This document shows positions 1 through 8,702 of a stretch of 64,000 bases of DNA, piece by piece. The stretch comes from Pantoea cypripedii. GTDB lineage: Bacteria > Pseudomonadota > Gammaproteobacteria > Enterobacterales > Enterobacteriaceae. The notes below the pieces were generated by a model. The model was not told the origin of the DNA and did not search any database. It saw only the letters and a list, made by a program, of their open reading frames with translations. The stretch lies in the NCBI RefSeq assembly GCF_011395035.1, contig NZ_CP024768.1, forward strand, positions 1,237,377-1,301,376. The letters run 5' to 3'. The position numbers were made by a program, and so were the translations under genes. Each line of letters begins with the position of its first letter. Within the stretch, counting starts at the first letter, position 1.

Positions 1-35
1 GTCGATAACCGCGTAAGGTGCAAATGCATGCCTTT

Positions 36-57
36 GTAGCGGCGCGATTTATCGCGC
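36..57 (+). repeat. Intergenic palindromic repeat, forward copy
   Basis: This copy starts GTAGCG and continues as GCGCGAT-TT-ATCGCGC, so its core is a 7-bp inverted repeat with a 2-nt loop. It lies just downstream of the ybhA stop. At least eleven more copies occur between genes in this window. Confidence 0.8.
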
Positions 58-77
58 GGATGTTATGACGTCGCGAA

Positions 78-896
78 TTACAGAATTTCCTGGTAAATCA
101 CTTCGGCAATGCCGGGCTCCAGATTGGTGCCAATCACCTTGCCGGCGCGCGCTTTAATTGCGTCGTCGGCATTGCCCATCGCCACACCCAGCCCCACTTC
201 TTCCAGCATGCTGAGATCGTTGTAGTTATCACCGAACGCCAGCACATCTTTCATGCTCAGACCCTGGCTTTCCACCCATTGCGCGAGACGCTTACCTTTA
301 CTATTGCCGCGCTGGGCGATATCCACCTGATCGTGCCACGACCATTCACAGGCCAGCCCCAGTTCGGCTTCGGTCTGCTCAGCGAATTGTTGTAATGCGC
401 GCGTGTCAGGATGGGACAAGGCGAATTTCCAGATCGACTGCGCATCATGCGCTGCCTGTACCAGGCTGGGTACGTGCAGGAAGGTCGGACGCTGTTGCGG
501 TGGCAGCGATTCTGCCCAGTTGAGGGTACGCGTGACATGGCCGGTCGGCTGCTGATAAAGCATCGCGTCATCAACATACAGCAGGCCGTGAATGTTCTGC
601 TCATCAAGCATTTCAATCACGCGTACTGCCTGTGATTTTTCCAGCGGATCGGACGCCAGCACTTTTTTTGCCTGATAATCATACAAATAGGTGCCGTTGC
701 AACAGATTGCGGGTGTATCCAGTTGCAGCGCCTGATAAAAAGGGTGGATGGCACAATGGTGACGACCGGTGACGATCAGCACTTTGACGCCAGCCTGCTG
801 TGCGCGGGCCAGCGCTTCAAGGGATTCAGGCAGAATAGTTTTACGCGGGGTCAGCAGGGTGCCGTCGAGGTCAAGGGCGATTACGCGGTAGCTCAT
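78..896 (-). CDS. ybhA: HAD-family pyridoxal phosphate phosphatase YbhA
   Basis: Predicted cytosolic HAD-superfamily phosphatase of the Cof type; the E. coli orthologue dephosphorylates pyridoxal 5'-phosphate and some sugar phosphates. The 272-residue protein starts with the nucleophile motif DLDGT (residues 9-13), has the Thr-Gly motif IVTGRHH near residue 43, and carries the Mg-binding GDNYND motif towards the C-terminus. Length and near-colinear sequence match E. coli YbhA. It is transcribed away from pgl, as in E. coli. The ATG at 896 begins the HAD fold directly, so there is no doubt about the start. Family and orthology are very likely; the physiological substrate is inferred. Confidence 0.93.
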   Translation of the reverse strand: MSYRVIALDLDGTLLTPRKTILPESLEALARAQQAGVKVLIVTGRHHCAIHPFYQALQLDTPAICCNGTYLYDYQAKKVLASDPLEKSQAVRVIEMLDEQNIHGLLYVDDAMLYQQPTGHVTRTLNWAESLPPQQRPTFLHVPSLVQAAHDAQSIWKFALSHPDTRALQQFAEQTEAELGLACEWSWHDQVDIAQRGNSKGKRLAQWVESQGLSMKDVLAFGDNYNDLSMLEEVGLGVAMGNADDAIKARAGKVIGTNLEPGIAEVIYQEIL

Positions 897-1041
897 TACT
901 CTTTCCGTCTGGAGTTACAAAGTAAACAGTCTACACCGGGCAACAGCTCTGAGACAAAAAACAGGGCACAAATGATTCCAGCGCGGCCAAATGAAACGCG
1001 CTACAGTGATACCCTTTCAGCAAGCCGAACAAGGAGAACGC

Positions 1042-2040
1042 ATGAAACAAGTCGTGTATACCGCCAGCCCCGAGAGCCAGCAAATCCATGCCTGGCAGTT
1101 ACAGGAAGATGGCGTGCTGACGTTATTGCAGGTGACGGATGTTGCCGGTCAGGTGCAGCCGATGGTGGTCAGCCCGAAGAAAGATTTCCTCTATGTCGGC
1201 GTGCGTCCGAATTTCCGTGTGCTGGCCTACCGCATCGCCGCTGATGGCTCGCTCAGCGAAGCGGGTGAAGCCCCACTGCCAGGTAGCCCGACACATATCT
1301 CCACCGACCGTCCCGGCAACTACCTGTTCTGCGGTTCCTACAACGATGCCTGTGTCAGCGTCAGCCCGATTGGCAGCGATGGTTTGCCGCAGGCCCCGAG
1401 CCAGGTGATTGGCGAGCTGGATGGCTGTCACTCCGCCAATATTGATGTGAAAAATCAGACACTGTTTGTTCCGGCGCTGAAGCAGGACCGCATCTGCCTG
1501 TTCCAGCTGAACAGCGATGGTTCTCTGACGCCACGCCCGCAAGCGCAGGTGACGACGGTGGAAGGGGCGGGGCCGCGTCATATGGCGTTCCACCCGAACG
1601 GCGACTACAGCTATTGCGTGAACGAGCTGGATAGCACCGTTGACGTCTGGGCCTTAAGCAATGCGCATGGCGAAGTGGAACGCGTGCAGAGCCTGAACAT
1701 GATGCCTGCCGATTTCACGGGCACCCGCTGGGCAGCGGATATCCACCTGACGCCAGATGGCCGTTTCCTGTATGCCTGCGACCGTACCAGCAGCATCATT
1801 ACGGTGTTCAGCGTCAGCGAAGACGGCGGGCTGTTGACCCTTGAAGGCTTCCAGCCGACGGAAACTCAGCCACGTGGCTTTAACATCGACCACAGCGGCA
1901 ACTACCTGGTGGCGGCGGGCCAGAAATCTCACCATATCGAAGTGTACAAAATCAGCGACGATCGTGGTTTGCTGACGCCGCTGGCGCGCTATGCGGTTGG
2001 ACAAGGCCCGATGTGGGTGGTGATTCACCAGTTGGATTAA
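1042..2040 (+). CDS. pgl: 6-phosphogluconolactonase
   Basis: Cytosolic lactonase that hydrolyses 6-phosphogluconolactone to 6-phosphogluconate in the oxidative pentose phosphate pathway. The 332-residue protein is the seven-bladed beta-propeller type (YbhE family): repeated blade motifs such as SPKKDFLYVG, HPNGDYSYCVNELDSTVDVW and TPDGRFLYACDR are visible. I chose the ATG at 1042 because AGGAG sits 6-7 nt upstream and the protein then begins MKQVVYTASPES like the family; the open frame extends further upstream but without homology. It is divergent from ybhA and is followed by a GC-rich hairpin with a T-run. Confidence 0.95.
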   Translation: MKQVVYTASPESQQIHAWQLQEDGVLTLLQVTDVAGQVQPMVVSPKKDFLYVGVRPNFRVLAYRIAADGSLSEAGEAPLPGSPTHISTDRPGNYLFCGSYNDACVSVSPIGSDGLPQAPSQVIGELDGCHSANIDVKNQTLFVPALKQDRICLFQLNSDGSLTPRPQAQVTTVEGAGPRHMAFHPNGDYSYCVNELDSTVDVWALSNAHGEVERVQSLNMMPADFTGTRWAADIHLTPDGRFLYACDRTSSIITVFSVSEDGGLLTLEGFQPTETQPRGFNIDHSGNYLVAAGQKSHHIEVYKISDDRGLLTPLARYAVGQGPMWVVIHQLD

Positions 2041-2046
2041 GTGCTT

Positions 2047-2107
2047 GCGCGATAAATTGCACCGCGACAGGCGGTGCATGTTTTTGTAGCGGCGCGATTT
2101 ATCGCGC
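2047..2107. repeat. Inverted pair of intergenic palindromic repeats
   Basis: A decayed reverse copy (2047-2065, GCGCGATAAATTGCACCGC) faces an intact forward copy (2086-2107, starting GTAGCGGCGCGAT). The pair occupies the gap between the convergent pgl and bioA genes and encloses the pgl terminator. Confidence 0.75.
2059..2085 (+). terminator. Rho-independent terminator after pgl
   Basis: Stem GCACCGC / GCGGTGC with loop GACAG, followed by ATGTTTTT. It begins 18 nt after the pgl stop and sits inside an inverted pair of palindromic repeats. Confidence 0.7.
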
Positions 2108-2117
2108 TGTTTTTATA

Positions 2118-3407
2118 TCACTGGAAATGATGCGGAAAATCCAGCGCATCACGCACCGCGTCGGTGAGTTTCGTCAGTTCGGCGGCGGAAATCACATACG
2201 GCGGCATCAGATAAATTAAGCGTCCGAACGGACGTATCCATACACCACGCTCGACAAAGAACTGTTGCAGCGCGGCCATATCCACCGCCTGGTGGGTCTC
2301 AATCACGCCAATAGCTCCCAGCACGCGCGCATCCGCGACGGCGGGATGGTTGCGCAGTGGCAACAACGCCGCACGCAGCTGCTGCTCAATGGCGGGCACC
2401 TGTGTTGACCAGTGGCCCTCATTAATCATCGTCAGACTTTCGACTGCGACCGCGCAGGCCAGCGGATTACCCATAAAGGTCGGGCCATGCATAAAGCAGC
2501 CTGCCGCGCTACGGCTGATGGTGTCCGCCACTTCGCGGGTGGTCAGGGTGGCGGAGAGCGTCATGGTGCCGCCGGTCAGCGCTTTCCCCAGACACAAAAT
2601 ATCCGGTGTGATCCCGGCATGTTCACAGGCGAACAATTTTCCGCTGCGGCCAAATCCGGTGGCGATCTCATCAGCAATCAGCAGCAAACCGTAGCGATCG
2701 CACAGTTCACGCACCTGTTGCAGATAACGCGGATGATAAAAACGCATGCCACCTGCACCTTGCACAATAGGTTCGAGGATCACCGCCGCAATCTGCTGAT
2801 GATGCTGCTCCACCAGACGGGCAAAATCAGCGAAATCCTCCTCCTGCCACGTCTCGTCAAACCCCAGCTGTGGTGCGTTGGCGAACAGATGCTCCGGCAG
2901 ATAACCGCGCCACAGGCTGTGCATTGAGTTGTGGGGATCGCACACCGACATCGCGGCAAAGGTATCGCCGTGATAACCGCGTTTCAGGGTGAGGAATTTT
3001 TGCCGGGTTTCGCCGCACCCGAGCCAGTATTGCAACGCCATTTTCATCGCCACTTCAACGGCGATCGAACCTGAATCGGCGAGGAACACGCATTCAAGCG
3101 ACTCGGGCGTCATTGCCACCAACTGACGACACAACGCCACGGCGGCCGGGTGGGTAATACCACCAAACATCACGTGTGACATTTGGCTGATTTGCGTCTG
3201 CATCGCCTGGTTGAGGCGCGGATGGTTATAACCGTGAATCGCGGCCCACCAGGACGACATACCATCCACCAGTTCGCGTCCATCAGCCAGCTGGAGCTGG
3301 CAGCCGTGCGCCTCAACCACCGGGTAGCAGGGCAGCGGATCGTGCATCGAGGTATAGGGATGCCAGATATGGCGGCGATCAAAATCGAGGTCGTCCTGAG
3401 TGAACAT
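2118..3407 (-). CDS. bioA: Adenosylmethionine--8-amino-7-oxononanoate aminotransferase BioA
   Basis: PLP-dependent class III aminotransferase that converts KAPA to DAPA with S-adenosylmethionine as amino donor (biotin pathway). The 429-residue protein begins MFTQDDLDFDRRHIWHPYTSM as E. coli BioA does, which fixes the start at 3407; the frame stays open upstream into bioB control DNA, but that part is not homologous. The PLP-binding region contains ADEIATGFGRSG and the lysine motif CLGKALTGG. It is divergent from bioB, and the BirA operator begins only 6 nt from its start codon, so BirA bound there should repress both directions. Confidence 0.96.
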   Translation of the reverse strand: MFTQDDLDFDRRHIWHPYTSMHDPLPCYPVVEAHGCQLQLADGRELVDGMSSWWAAIHGYNHPRLNQAMQTQISQMSHVMFGGITHPAAVALCRQLVAMTPESLECVFLADSGSIAVEVAMKMALQYWLGCGETRQKFLTLKRGYHGDTFAAMSVCDPHNSMHSLWRGYLPEHLFANAPQLGFDETWQEEDFADFARLVEQHHQQIAAVILEPIVQGAGGMRFYHPRYLQQVRELCDRYGLLLIADEIATGFGRSGKLFACEHAGITPDILCLGKALTGGTMTLSATLTTREVADTISRSAAGCFMHGPTFMGNPLACAVAVESLTMINEGHWSTQVPAIEQQLRAALLPLRNHPAVADARVLGAIGVIETHQAVDMAALQQFFVERGVWIRPFGRLIYLMPPYVISAAELTKLTDAVRDALDFPHHFQ

Positions 3408-3412
3408 AGGTG

Positions 3413-3445
3413 TTGTAAACCAAAAATAAAAAATATAGTTTACAA
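3413..3445. promoter_or_regulatory. BirA biotin operator between bioA and bioB
   Basis: Inverted half-sites TTGTAAACC (3413-3421) and AGTTTACAA (3437-3445) are separated by 15 AT-rich bases. This matches the known enterobacterial BirA operator (TTGTAAACC-N15/16-GGTTTACAA) with one mismatch in the right arm. Its position between the divergent bioA and bioB genes is the classical one. Confidence 0.92.
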
Positions 3446-3494
3446 GTATAACCACGTTAATCGTCGGGATGAACCCTTTTTTTGGAGCAAAGCA

Positions 3495-4526
3495 ATGGCA
3501 CATCGCTGGACACTGGCACAAGCCCAGGCACTATTCGATAAACCTTTCCTTGAGCTAATGTTTGAGGCGCAACAGGTACATCGTCAACATTTCGACCCGC
3601 GTCAGGTGCAGGTCAGTACGCTGCTGTCGATCAAAACCGGTGCCTGCCCGGAAGACTGCAAATATTGCCCGCAGAGCGCGCGCTACAAAACCGGTCTGGA
3701 ATCTGAACGGCTGATGGAAGTGGAAGCGGTACTGGAATCGGCACGCAAAGCCAAAGCGGCCGGTTCCAGTCGCTTCTGTATGGGAGCGGCGTGGAAAAAT
3801 CCCCATGAGCGCGATATGCCTTATCTGGAGCAAATGGTGCAGGGCGTGAAGGCGATGGGCATGGAAACCTGTATGACCCTCGGCACGCTCGACAACAGCC
3901 AGGCACAGCGTCTGGCCCATGCCGGACTGGATTTCTACAACCATAACCTCGACACCTCGCCAGAGTTTTACGGCAACATCATCACCACGCGCAGCTACCA
4001 GGAACGCCTGGATACGCTGGATAAAGTGCGTGGTGCCGGAATCAAAGTTTGCTCAGGCGGCATCGTTGGTCTGGGTGAAACGGTGAAAGATCGCGCCGGT
4101 TTGCTGGTGCAGCTGGCAAACCTGCCGACGCCGCCGGAGAGTGTGCCAATCAACATGCTGGTGAAGGTCAAAGGTACGCCGCTGGCTGACAACGATGATG
4201 TGGAGCCATTCGATTTTATCCGCACCATCGCCGTGGCGCGCATCATGATGCCATCTTCTCATGTGCGCCTGTCGGCAGGTCGCGAGCAGATGAGCGAACA
4301 GACCCAGGCGATGTGCTTTATGGCCGGGGCGAACTCGATCTTCTACGGCTGCAAGCTGCTCACCACGCCGAACCCGGAAGAGGACAAAGATCTGATTCTG
4401 TTCCGTAAACTGGGGCTGAATCCGGAGCATACCGCTACCACCGCCGGTGACAACGAGCAGCAGTATCAGCTGAGTGAACAGTTGCTGCACGCCGATACCG
4501 CGCAGTTCTACAACGCGGCGGTGTAA
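3495..4526 (+). CDS. bioB: Biotin synthase BioB
   Basis: Radical SAM enzyme that inserts sulfur into dethiobiotin to make biotin. The 343-residue protein contains the radical SAM cysteine motif CPEDCKYC near residue 53, the auxiliary-cluster residues in NHNLDTSPE and the C-terminal YGCKLLTTPNPEEDKD typical of BioB. The ATG at 3495 has GGAG upstream and gives MAHRWTL, matching E. coli MAHRPRWTL; the upstream in-frame stretch runs antisense through bioA and is not part of the protein. It is first in a tightly coupled bioBFCD operon; its TAA shares a base with the bioF ATG. Confidence 0.97.
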   Translation: MAHRWTLAQAQALFDKPFLELMFEAQQVHRQHFDPRQVQVSTLLSIKTGACPEDCKYCPQSARYKTGLESERLMEVEAVLESARKAKAAGSSRFCMGAAWKNPHERDMPYLEQMVQGVKAMGMETCMTLGTLDNSQAQRLAHAGLDFYNHNLDTSPEFYGNIITTRSYQERLDTLDKVRGAGIKVCSGGIVGLGETVKDRAGLLVQLANLPTPPESVPINMLVKVKGTPLADNDDVEPFDFIRTIAVARIMMPSSHVRLSAGREQMSEQTQAMCFMAGANSIFYGCKLLTTPNPEEDKDLILFRKLGLNPEHTATTAGDNEQQYQLSEQLLHADTAQFYNAAV

Positions 4527-5680
4527 TGAGCTGGTCGCAACGCATCGAACAGGCGCTGGCTGAGCGGCGCGCCGTTGATGGCTGGCGTCAGCGCGTGCGC
4601 GTTGAGCACAACAACGTGCGCGAACTGACGGTCGCCGGGCAGCGCTATTGTCACTTTTCCAGTAACGATTATCTCGGCCTGAGCCAGCATCCGGCGGTGA
4701 TTGCCGCCTGGCAGCAGGGGGCCGCGGAGTCGGGTGCCGGGGCAGGGGCATCGGGTCATGTCACCGGCTACAGCCGCCATCATGCACGGCTGGAAGAGGA
4801 ACTGGCTGACTGGCTGGGCTATCGGCGAGCGTTGCTGTTTATCTCCGGTTTTGCCGCTAATCAGGCGGTGATCCATCTGCTGGCAGAGAAACCGGATCGC
4901 ATCCTTGCAGACAAGCTGGCGCACGCCTCATTGCTGGATGCCGCCAGCCACAGTCCGGCACTGCTGCGGCGTTTTGCCCATAACCAGCCGCAAAGCCTGG
5001 CAAAGCTGCTGGCAACGCCGGTTGAAGGCAACACGCTGGTGGTGACAGAGGGGATATTCAGCATGGATGGCGACAGCGCACCGCTGGCGGAGATCGCTGC
5101 GGCTACGCGGCATGCAAGTGGCTGGCTGCTGGTGGATGATGCGCACGGTATCGGCGTAACCGGTGCACAGGGGCGTGGCAGCTGCTGGCAGCAGCAGGTG
5201 CGGCCGGAACTGTTGATCGTCACCTTTGGCAAAGGCTTCGGCGTCAGCGGGGCGGCATTGCTGTGCGATGACGCCACTGCCGACTATGTTGAGCAATTTG
5301 CCCGTCATCTGATCTACTCCACAGCGATGCCACCGGCGCAATGTTGCGCGTTGCAGGCCGCATTGCAGCAAATTCAACAGGGTGATGAATTGCGTGCACG
5401 CCTGCACGCCAATATCGCCCGTTTTCGCGCCGGTGCGGCCGATCTGCCGTGGCAACTGATGCCGTCGTCCAGCGCTATTCAGCCATTGCTGGTGGGTGAA
5501 AATAGCGCAGCGCTGGCGTTATCACAGCAACTGAAGGCGGCGGGTTGCTGGGTCAGCGCCATTCGTCCGCCTACCGTCCCGCCGGGCACTGCACGGTTGC
5601 GCGTCACCTTAACCGCTGCGCATCGCCCGGATGATATTGATCGTCTGCTGGAGGCGCTGTATGACGCTGCAGGTCAATAA
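4526..5680 (+). CDS. bioF: 8-amino-7-oxononanoate synthase BioF
   Basis: PLP-dependent alpha-oxoamine synthase that condenses pimeloyl-ACP (or -CoA) with alanine to give KAPA. The 384-residue protein shows the SSNDYLGLS motif, the GSGASGH-like loop GAGASGHVTGYSRHH, the DDAHGIGVTG segment and the PLP lysine in TFGKGFGVSGA. The start overlaps the bioB stop (TAATG), indicating translational coupling. Length matches the E. coli enzyme. Confidence 0.96.
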   Translation: MSWSQRIEQALAERRAVDGWRQRVRVEHNNVRELTVAGQRYCHFSSNDYLGLSQHPAVIAAWQQGAAESGAGAGASGHVTGYSRHHARLEEELADWLGYRRALLFISGFAANQAVIHLLAEKPDRILADKLAHASLLDAASHSPALLRRFAHNQPQSLAKLLATPVEGNTLVVTEGIFSMDGDSAPLAEIAAATRHASGWLLVDDAHGIGVTGAQGRGSCWQQQVRPELLIVTFGKGFGVSGAALLCDDATADYVEQFARHLIYSTAMPPAQCCALQAALQQIQQGDELRARLHANIARFRAGAADLPWQLMPSSSAIQPLLVGENSAALALSQQLKAAGCWVSAIRPPTVPPGTARLRVTLTAAHRPDDIDRLLEALYDAAGQ

Positions 5681-6416
5681 ACAGGCGGTTGCGCAGGCGT
5701 TTGGACGTGCTGCGCAGCATTACGAACAGCATGCCGAGCTGCAACGTCAGAGCGGCGATGCGTTGCTGGCACTGGCTCCGGCGGGGTTTGGTCCACATTT
5801 GCTGGATGCCGGATGCGGTACGGGCTGGTACAGCCGTTACTGGCGCGATCGTGGACGCGAAGTCACCGCGCTCGATCTGTCGCCAGACATGCTGGCGAGT
5901 GCGGCGACACAGCACTCGGCGCAGCATTATGTGCAGGGTGATATTGATGCATTACCGCTGCCGGATGCCTGTGTCGATGGCGTGTGGAGCAATCTTGCGG
6001 TGCAGTGGAGCAGCGATCTGCGCACCGCTTTGCAGCAGTTTTTACGCGTCACCCGACCGGGCGGCACGGTGCTATTTTCCACGCTGTTGGCGGGTTCGCT
6101 GCACGAGGTGCATCAGGCCTGGGCGCAGCTGGATGGGCGTCAGCACGCCAACCGTTTCCTCAGCGCAGCGCAGATTGCCGCGGCCACTCATGATCTCGCG
6201 CTAAATCACACGCAGCAGACCATCACGCTGCATTTTCCCAGCGCGCTCAGTGCGATGCGTTCATTGAAAGGCATTGGTGCGACCCATTTGCATGATGGGC
6301 GGCCGGGAGGATTGCTGACGCGGGCACAACTGGCCAGGCTGGAGCAGGTCTGGCCGCAGGATGAGGCGGGCTATCGCCTCAGTTATCACCTGATGTTTGG
6401 AGTATTAACACCATGA
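5661..6416 (+). CDS. bioC: Malonyl-ACP O-methyltransferase BioC
   Basis: SAM-dependent methyltransferase that methylates malonyl-ACP to start pimeloyl synthesis through the fatty-acid cycle. The 251-residue protein has motif I LDAGCGTGW, followed by LDLSPDML and GDIDALPLPD, as expected of BioC. The ATG at 5661 gives MTLQVNKQAVAQAFGRAA and overlaps the bioF end by 20 nt; an earlier in-frame start at 5631 would sit deeper in bioF and lacks homology. Its stop overlaps the bioD start (ATGA). Confidence 0.95.
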   Translation: MTLQVNKQAVAQAFGRAAQHYEQHAELQRQSGDALLALAPAGFGPHLLDAGCGTGWYSRYWRDRGREVTALDLSPDMLASAATQHSAQHYVQGDIDALPLPDACVDGVWSNLAVQWSSDLRTALQQFLRVTRPGGTVLFSTLLAGSLHEVHQAWAQLDGRQHANRFLSAAQIAAATHDLALNHTQQTITLHFPSALSAMRSLKGIGATHLHDGRPGGLLTRAQLARLEQVWPQDEAGYRLSYHLMFGVLTP

Positions 6417-7084
6417 AACGCTGGTTTATAACGGGCACCGATACCGAAGTGGGAAAAACGGTGGCCAGTGGGGCGCTGTTGCAGGCGGCCAGTGCTGCCG
6501 GATTGACGACAGCAGGCTACAAGCCCGTGGCTTCTGGCTGTGAGGTCACCAGTGAGGGAATTCGTAACAGCGATGCGCTCGCCTTGCAGCGTTACAGTTC
6601 GCTGGCGTTGCGTTATGAGCAGGTTAATCCGCTGGCGTTTATCGAACCTACCTCTCCACATATCGTGAGTGCGGAAGAGGGGCGACCGATTGATTTTGCT
6701 CAACTGTCTGCCGGGTTGCGCCAGCTGGAACAACAGGCGGAATGGGTGCTGGTGGAGGGCGCGGGCGGCTGGTTTACCCCGTTGTCAGCTACCCAGACCT
6801 ATGCGGATTGGGTGATTACTGAACAACTGCCGGTGATTCTGGTGGTGGGAATTAAGCTTGGCTGCATCAACCATGCGATGCTGACGGCCGCTGCGGTGCG
6901 TGCCAGTGGTTTACCGCTGGCTGGCTGGATTGCCAATGATATTCAGCCGCCGGGGAAACGTCACCAGGAGTATCTGGCCACGCTGCGTCAGCGTATTGAT
7001 GCACCCTGCCTCGGCGAAATTCCGTACCTGACGGATGACGCACAGCAGGCAGAGTGTGGTCGCTTCCTGACGCTGCCACAGTAA
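6413..7084 (+). CDS. bioD: Dethiobiotin synthetase BioD
   Basis: ATP-dependent carboxylase that closes the ureido ring of DAPA to form dethiobiotin. The 223-residue protein begins with the P-loop GTDTEVGKT (residues 8-16) and contains KPVASGCE and VEGAGGWFTPL, hallmark BioD motifs. It ends the bioBFCD operon, overlapping bioC by 4 nt, and converges with an ABC ATPase gene only 5 nt away. Confidence 0.96.
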   Translation: MKRWFITGTDTEVGKTVASGALLQAASAAGLTTAGYKPVASGCEVTSEGIRNSDALALQRYSSLALRYEQVNPLAFIEPTSPHIVSAEEGRPIDFAQLSAGLRQLEQQAEWVLVEGAGGWFTPLSATQTYADWVITEQLPVILVVGIKLGCINHAMLTAAAVRASGLPLAGWIANDIQPPGKRHQEYLATLRQRIDAPCLGEIPYLTDDAQQAECGRFLTLPQ

Positions 7085-7089
7085 AAACC

Positions 7090-7806
7090 TCAGGTCACCG
7101 TCAGCCACTTGTTGATGGTGACATCATCCAGCTGTGCCACTTTGCCCTGCGCCACGTTACGACCCCGATGCAGCAGCAGAAAGTAGTCAGCGACGCGGCG
7201 AATAAAGGAGACATGTTGCTCCAGCAGCAGGATGGTCAGGCCATAATCACGGTTAAGACGGCGGATTAAGTTGCCCATTTCCTCTTCGAGCCAGGGTGAC
7301 ATCCCTTCGGTCGGTTCGTCGAGGATTAACAGCTTCGGTTGCAGCACCAGCGCACGCGCCAAAGCCAGCTGCTGTTGCTGATCCATCGGCAGCTCGCCAC
7401 TGCGCTGGTGACGCAGTGAATAGAGCGCCGGGAACAAATCAAACACCATTTCCGGGATAGCGCGGCTGCGTTCATCCTGTGCTGCCATCAGTGCAATCAG
7501 CAGGTTATCTTCCACGCTCATCTGCGAAAAAATGTGACGCCCCTGTGGCACATAGCCAATGCCCATCCGTGCGCGCTGTTCTGCCGGTTGCAGCAATAAA
7601 TTTTCGGGCGGCGAGCCATCTTCCTGCCACGTCATCGAACCGCTATTGATCGGCAGCCGTCCCATAATGCAATTGACCAGCGTGGTTTTTCCCATCCCCG
7701 GGCTTCCCAGCACGCCTGTGCAGGTGCCGGGTGGCAGATCCAAATCCACATCCCACAGAATATGGTTTTGACCGTAAAACTGATTCACCGAACGTAAACT
7801 CAGCAT
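7090..7806 (-). CDS. Orphan branched-chain amino acid/urea-type ABC ATPase with degenerate signature motif
   Basis: ABC ATPase subunit most like UrtE/LivF (ATPases of urea or branched-chain amino acid importers). The 238 residues carry an intact Walker A (GSPGMGKTT, 34-42), a Q-loop (YVPQGR), Walker B (LLILDEP, 159-165) and H-loop His198. The LSGGQ signature, however, reads LPMDQ at 139-143, directly before the normal QQQLALARAL. The start at 7806 has GGAGA 9-10 nt upstream; the frame is open further upstream without homology. No permease or binding protein gene adjoins it: it sits alone between bioD and uvrB. It may serve a transporter encoded elsewhere, have changed function, or be decaying; family assignment is firm, role unknown. 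Confidence 0.75.
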   Translation of the reverse strand: MLSLRSVNQFYGQNHILWDVDLDLPPGTCTGVLGSPGMGKTTLVNCIMGRLPINSGSMTWQEDGSPPENLLLQPAEQRARMGIGYVPQGRHIFSQMSVEDNLLIALMAAQDERSRAIPEMVFDLFPALYSLRHQRSGELPMDQQQQLALARALVLQPKLLILDEPTEGMSPWLEEEMGNLIRRLNRDYGLTILLLEQHVSFIRRVADYFLLLHRGRNVAQGKVAQLDDVTINKWLTVT

Positions 7807-8290
7807 CTGACATTCTCCTTCCAGATAATTAGCCTGAATGCTTCCGCTCTGTGTCGTCTGGCAAACAGTCAAACACGATTCATCATTGCCACTCTCACCA
7901 TCAGTGAGTTGCTACAAATGCTCTCTCGACAAACTTGCAATTCTCAGGCCAGGTTGCCGATGCGATGAAAAATGCATCAGTGACGGGCAAAAATCAGGCT
8001 TAAAAGTTGAGTAACGCTTAATAATTCCACGGGGTAATAAAATGACTGCACTTTAGCGGTGCTGAATGCTTAACGATTCTGGTGCAGGTGATCTGGCATA
8101 AGGCAGAACCGGCAGGCATAAGTGGTCTTATTTACTGGAAATTTCATCCAGCAGACCTTCTCAGCACGGAAAAAGAATAGTTAATGCCGGGCGGATTGTG
8201 AGAAAAAAAATCGCAAAAAAAATTTTTTTCGCACGTCAGGACAAGCCGGAGAAAATTATGCACAGGCGATGGGGGCGGGGCTGCCATCAG

Positions 8291-8313
8291 TTATCCACCA
8301 TTCCTGTGGATAA
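8291..8313. promoter_or_regulatory. Inverted pair of DnaA-box-like sites upstream of uvrB
   Basis: TTATCCACC (8291-8299) and TGTGGATAA (8305-8313) form a perfect 8-bp inverted repeat with a 7-nt spacer. The right site is a consensus DnaA box (TTATCCACA on the minus strand); the left differs at one base. A DnaA box upstream of uvrB is known from E. coli. Confidence 0.6.
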
Positions 8314-8603
8314 CCTTGTGTATTAGAGACTGAAAACAGAGCGCAAGCGAGGAAATACGCGGGCTGCATACATTATGATGAGAAACTGGGCTTTTTGATG
8401 ATAATCAAACAAATCAACAGGTTATTTAAAAGCAAGCCTGAGAATTATCTTGCTGGTCATCAGACTGTAATTTTATGACGCTCTATTGACAAATGTTAAA
8501 AGCATCACCTTTCTGGGGATAACCTTACGCCACAAGGTGTTACCAGAGGTGGCTGAAATTGCACTGCTGCGAGCCGCGACGCCTCCCCGTAATCGTGCAA
8601 CAT

Positions 8604-8623
8604 ATATGTAAATATATCCAGTA
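8604..8623. promoter_or_regulatory. Putative LexA (SOS) box of uvrB
   Basis: The 20 bases ATATGTAAATATATCCAGTA keep the TGT and CAG cores and the AT-rich middle of the LexA consensus. The right arm matches the E. coli uvrB box (ATCCAGTA); the left arm has ATGT instead of CTGT. It lies 80 nt upstream of the uvrB ATG. Confidence 0.65.
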
Positions 8624-8702
8624 TTTTTTTCTGGCAAATTCGCGCGGGCAGAGTAGAATTAGCAGCCTGCCCGCCGACTTCTCCAGCAGGAACCGCAAAA
8701 CC

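Larger units (their letters stand above)
7807..8702. other. Long gene-free stretch upstream of uvrB
   Basis: Nearly 900 bases without a supportable gene between the divergent ABC ATPase gene and uvrB. It is more AT-rich than its surroundings. It holds an A/T tract (8202-8229), a palindromic DnaA-box pair (8291-8313), a third DnaA-like site TGGGGATAA (8514-8522) and a LexA-like site near 8604. The stretch 7870-8200 shows nothing I can name. Confidence 0.6.
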
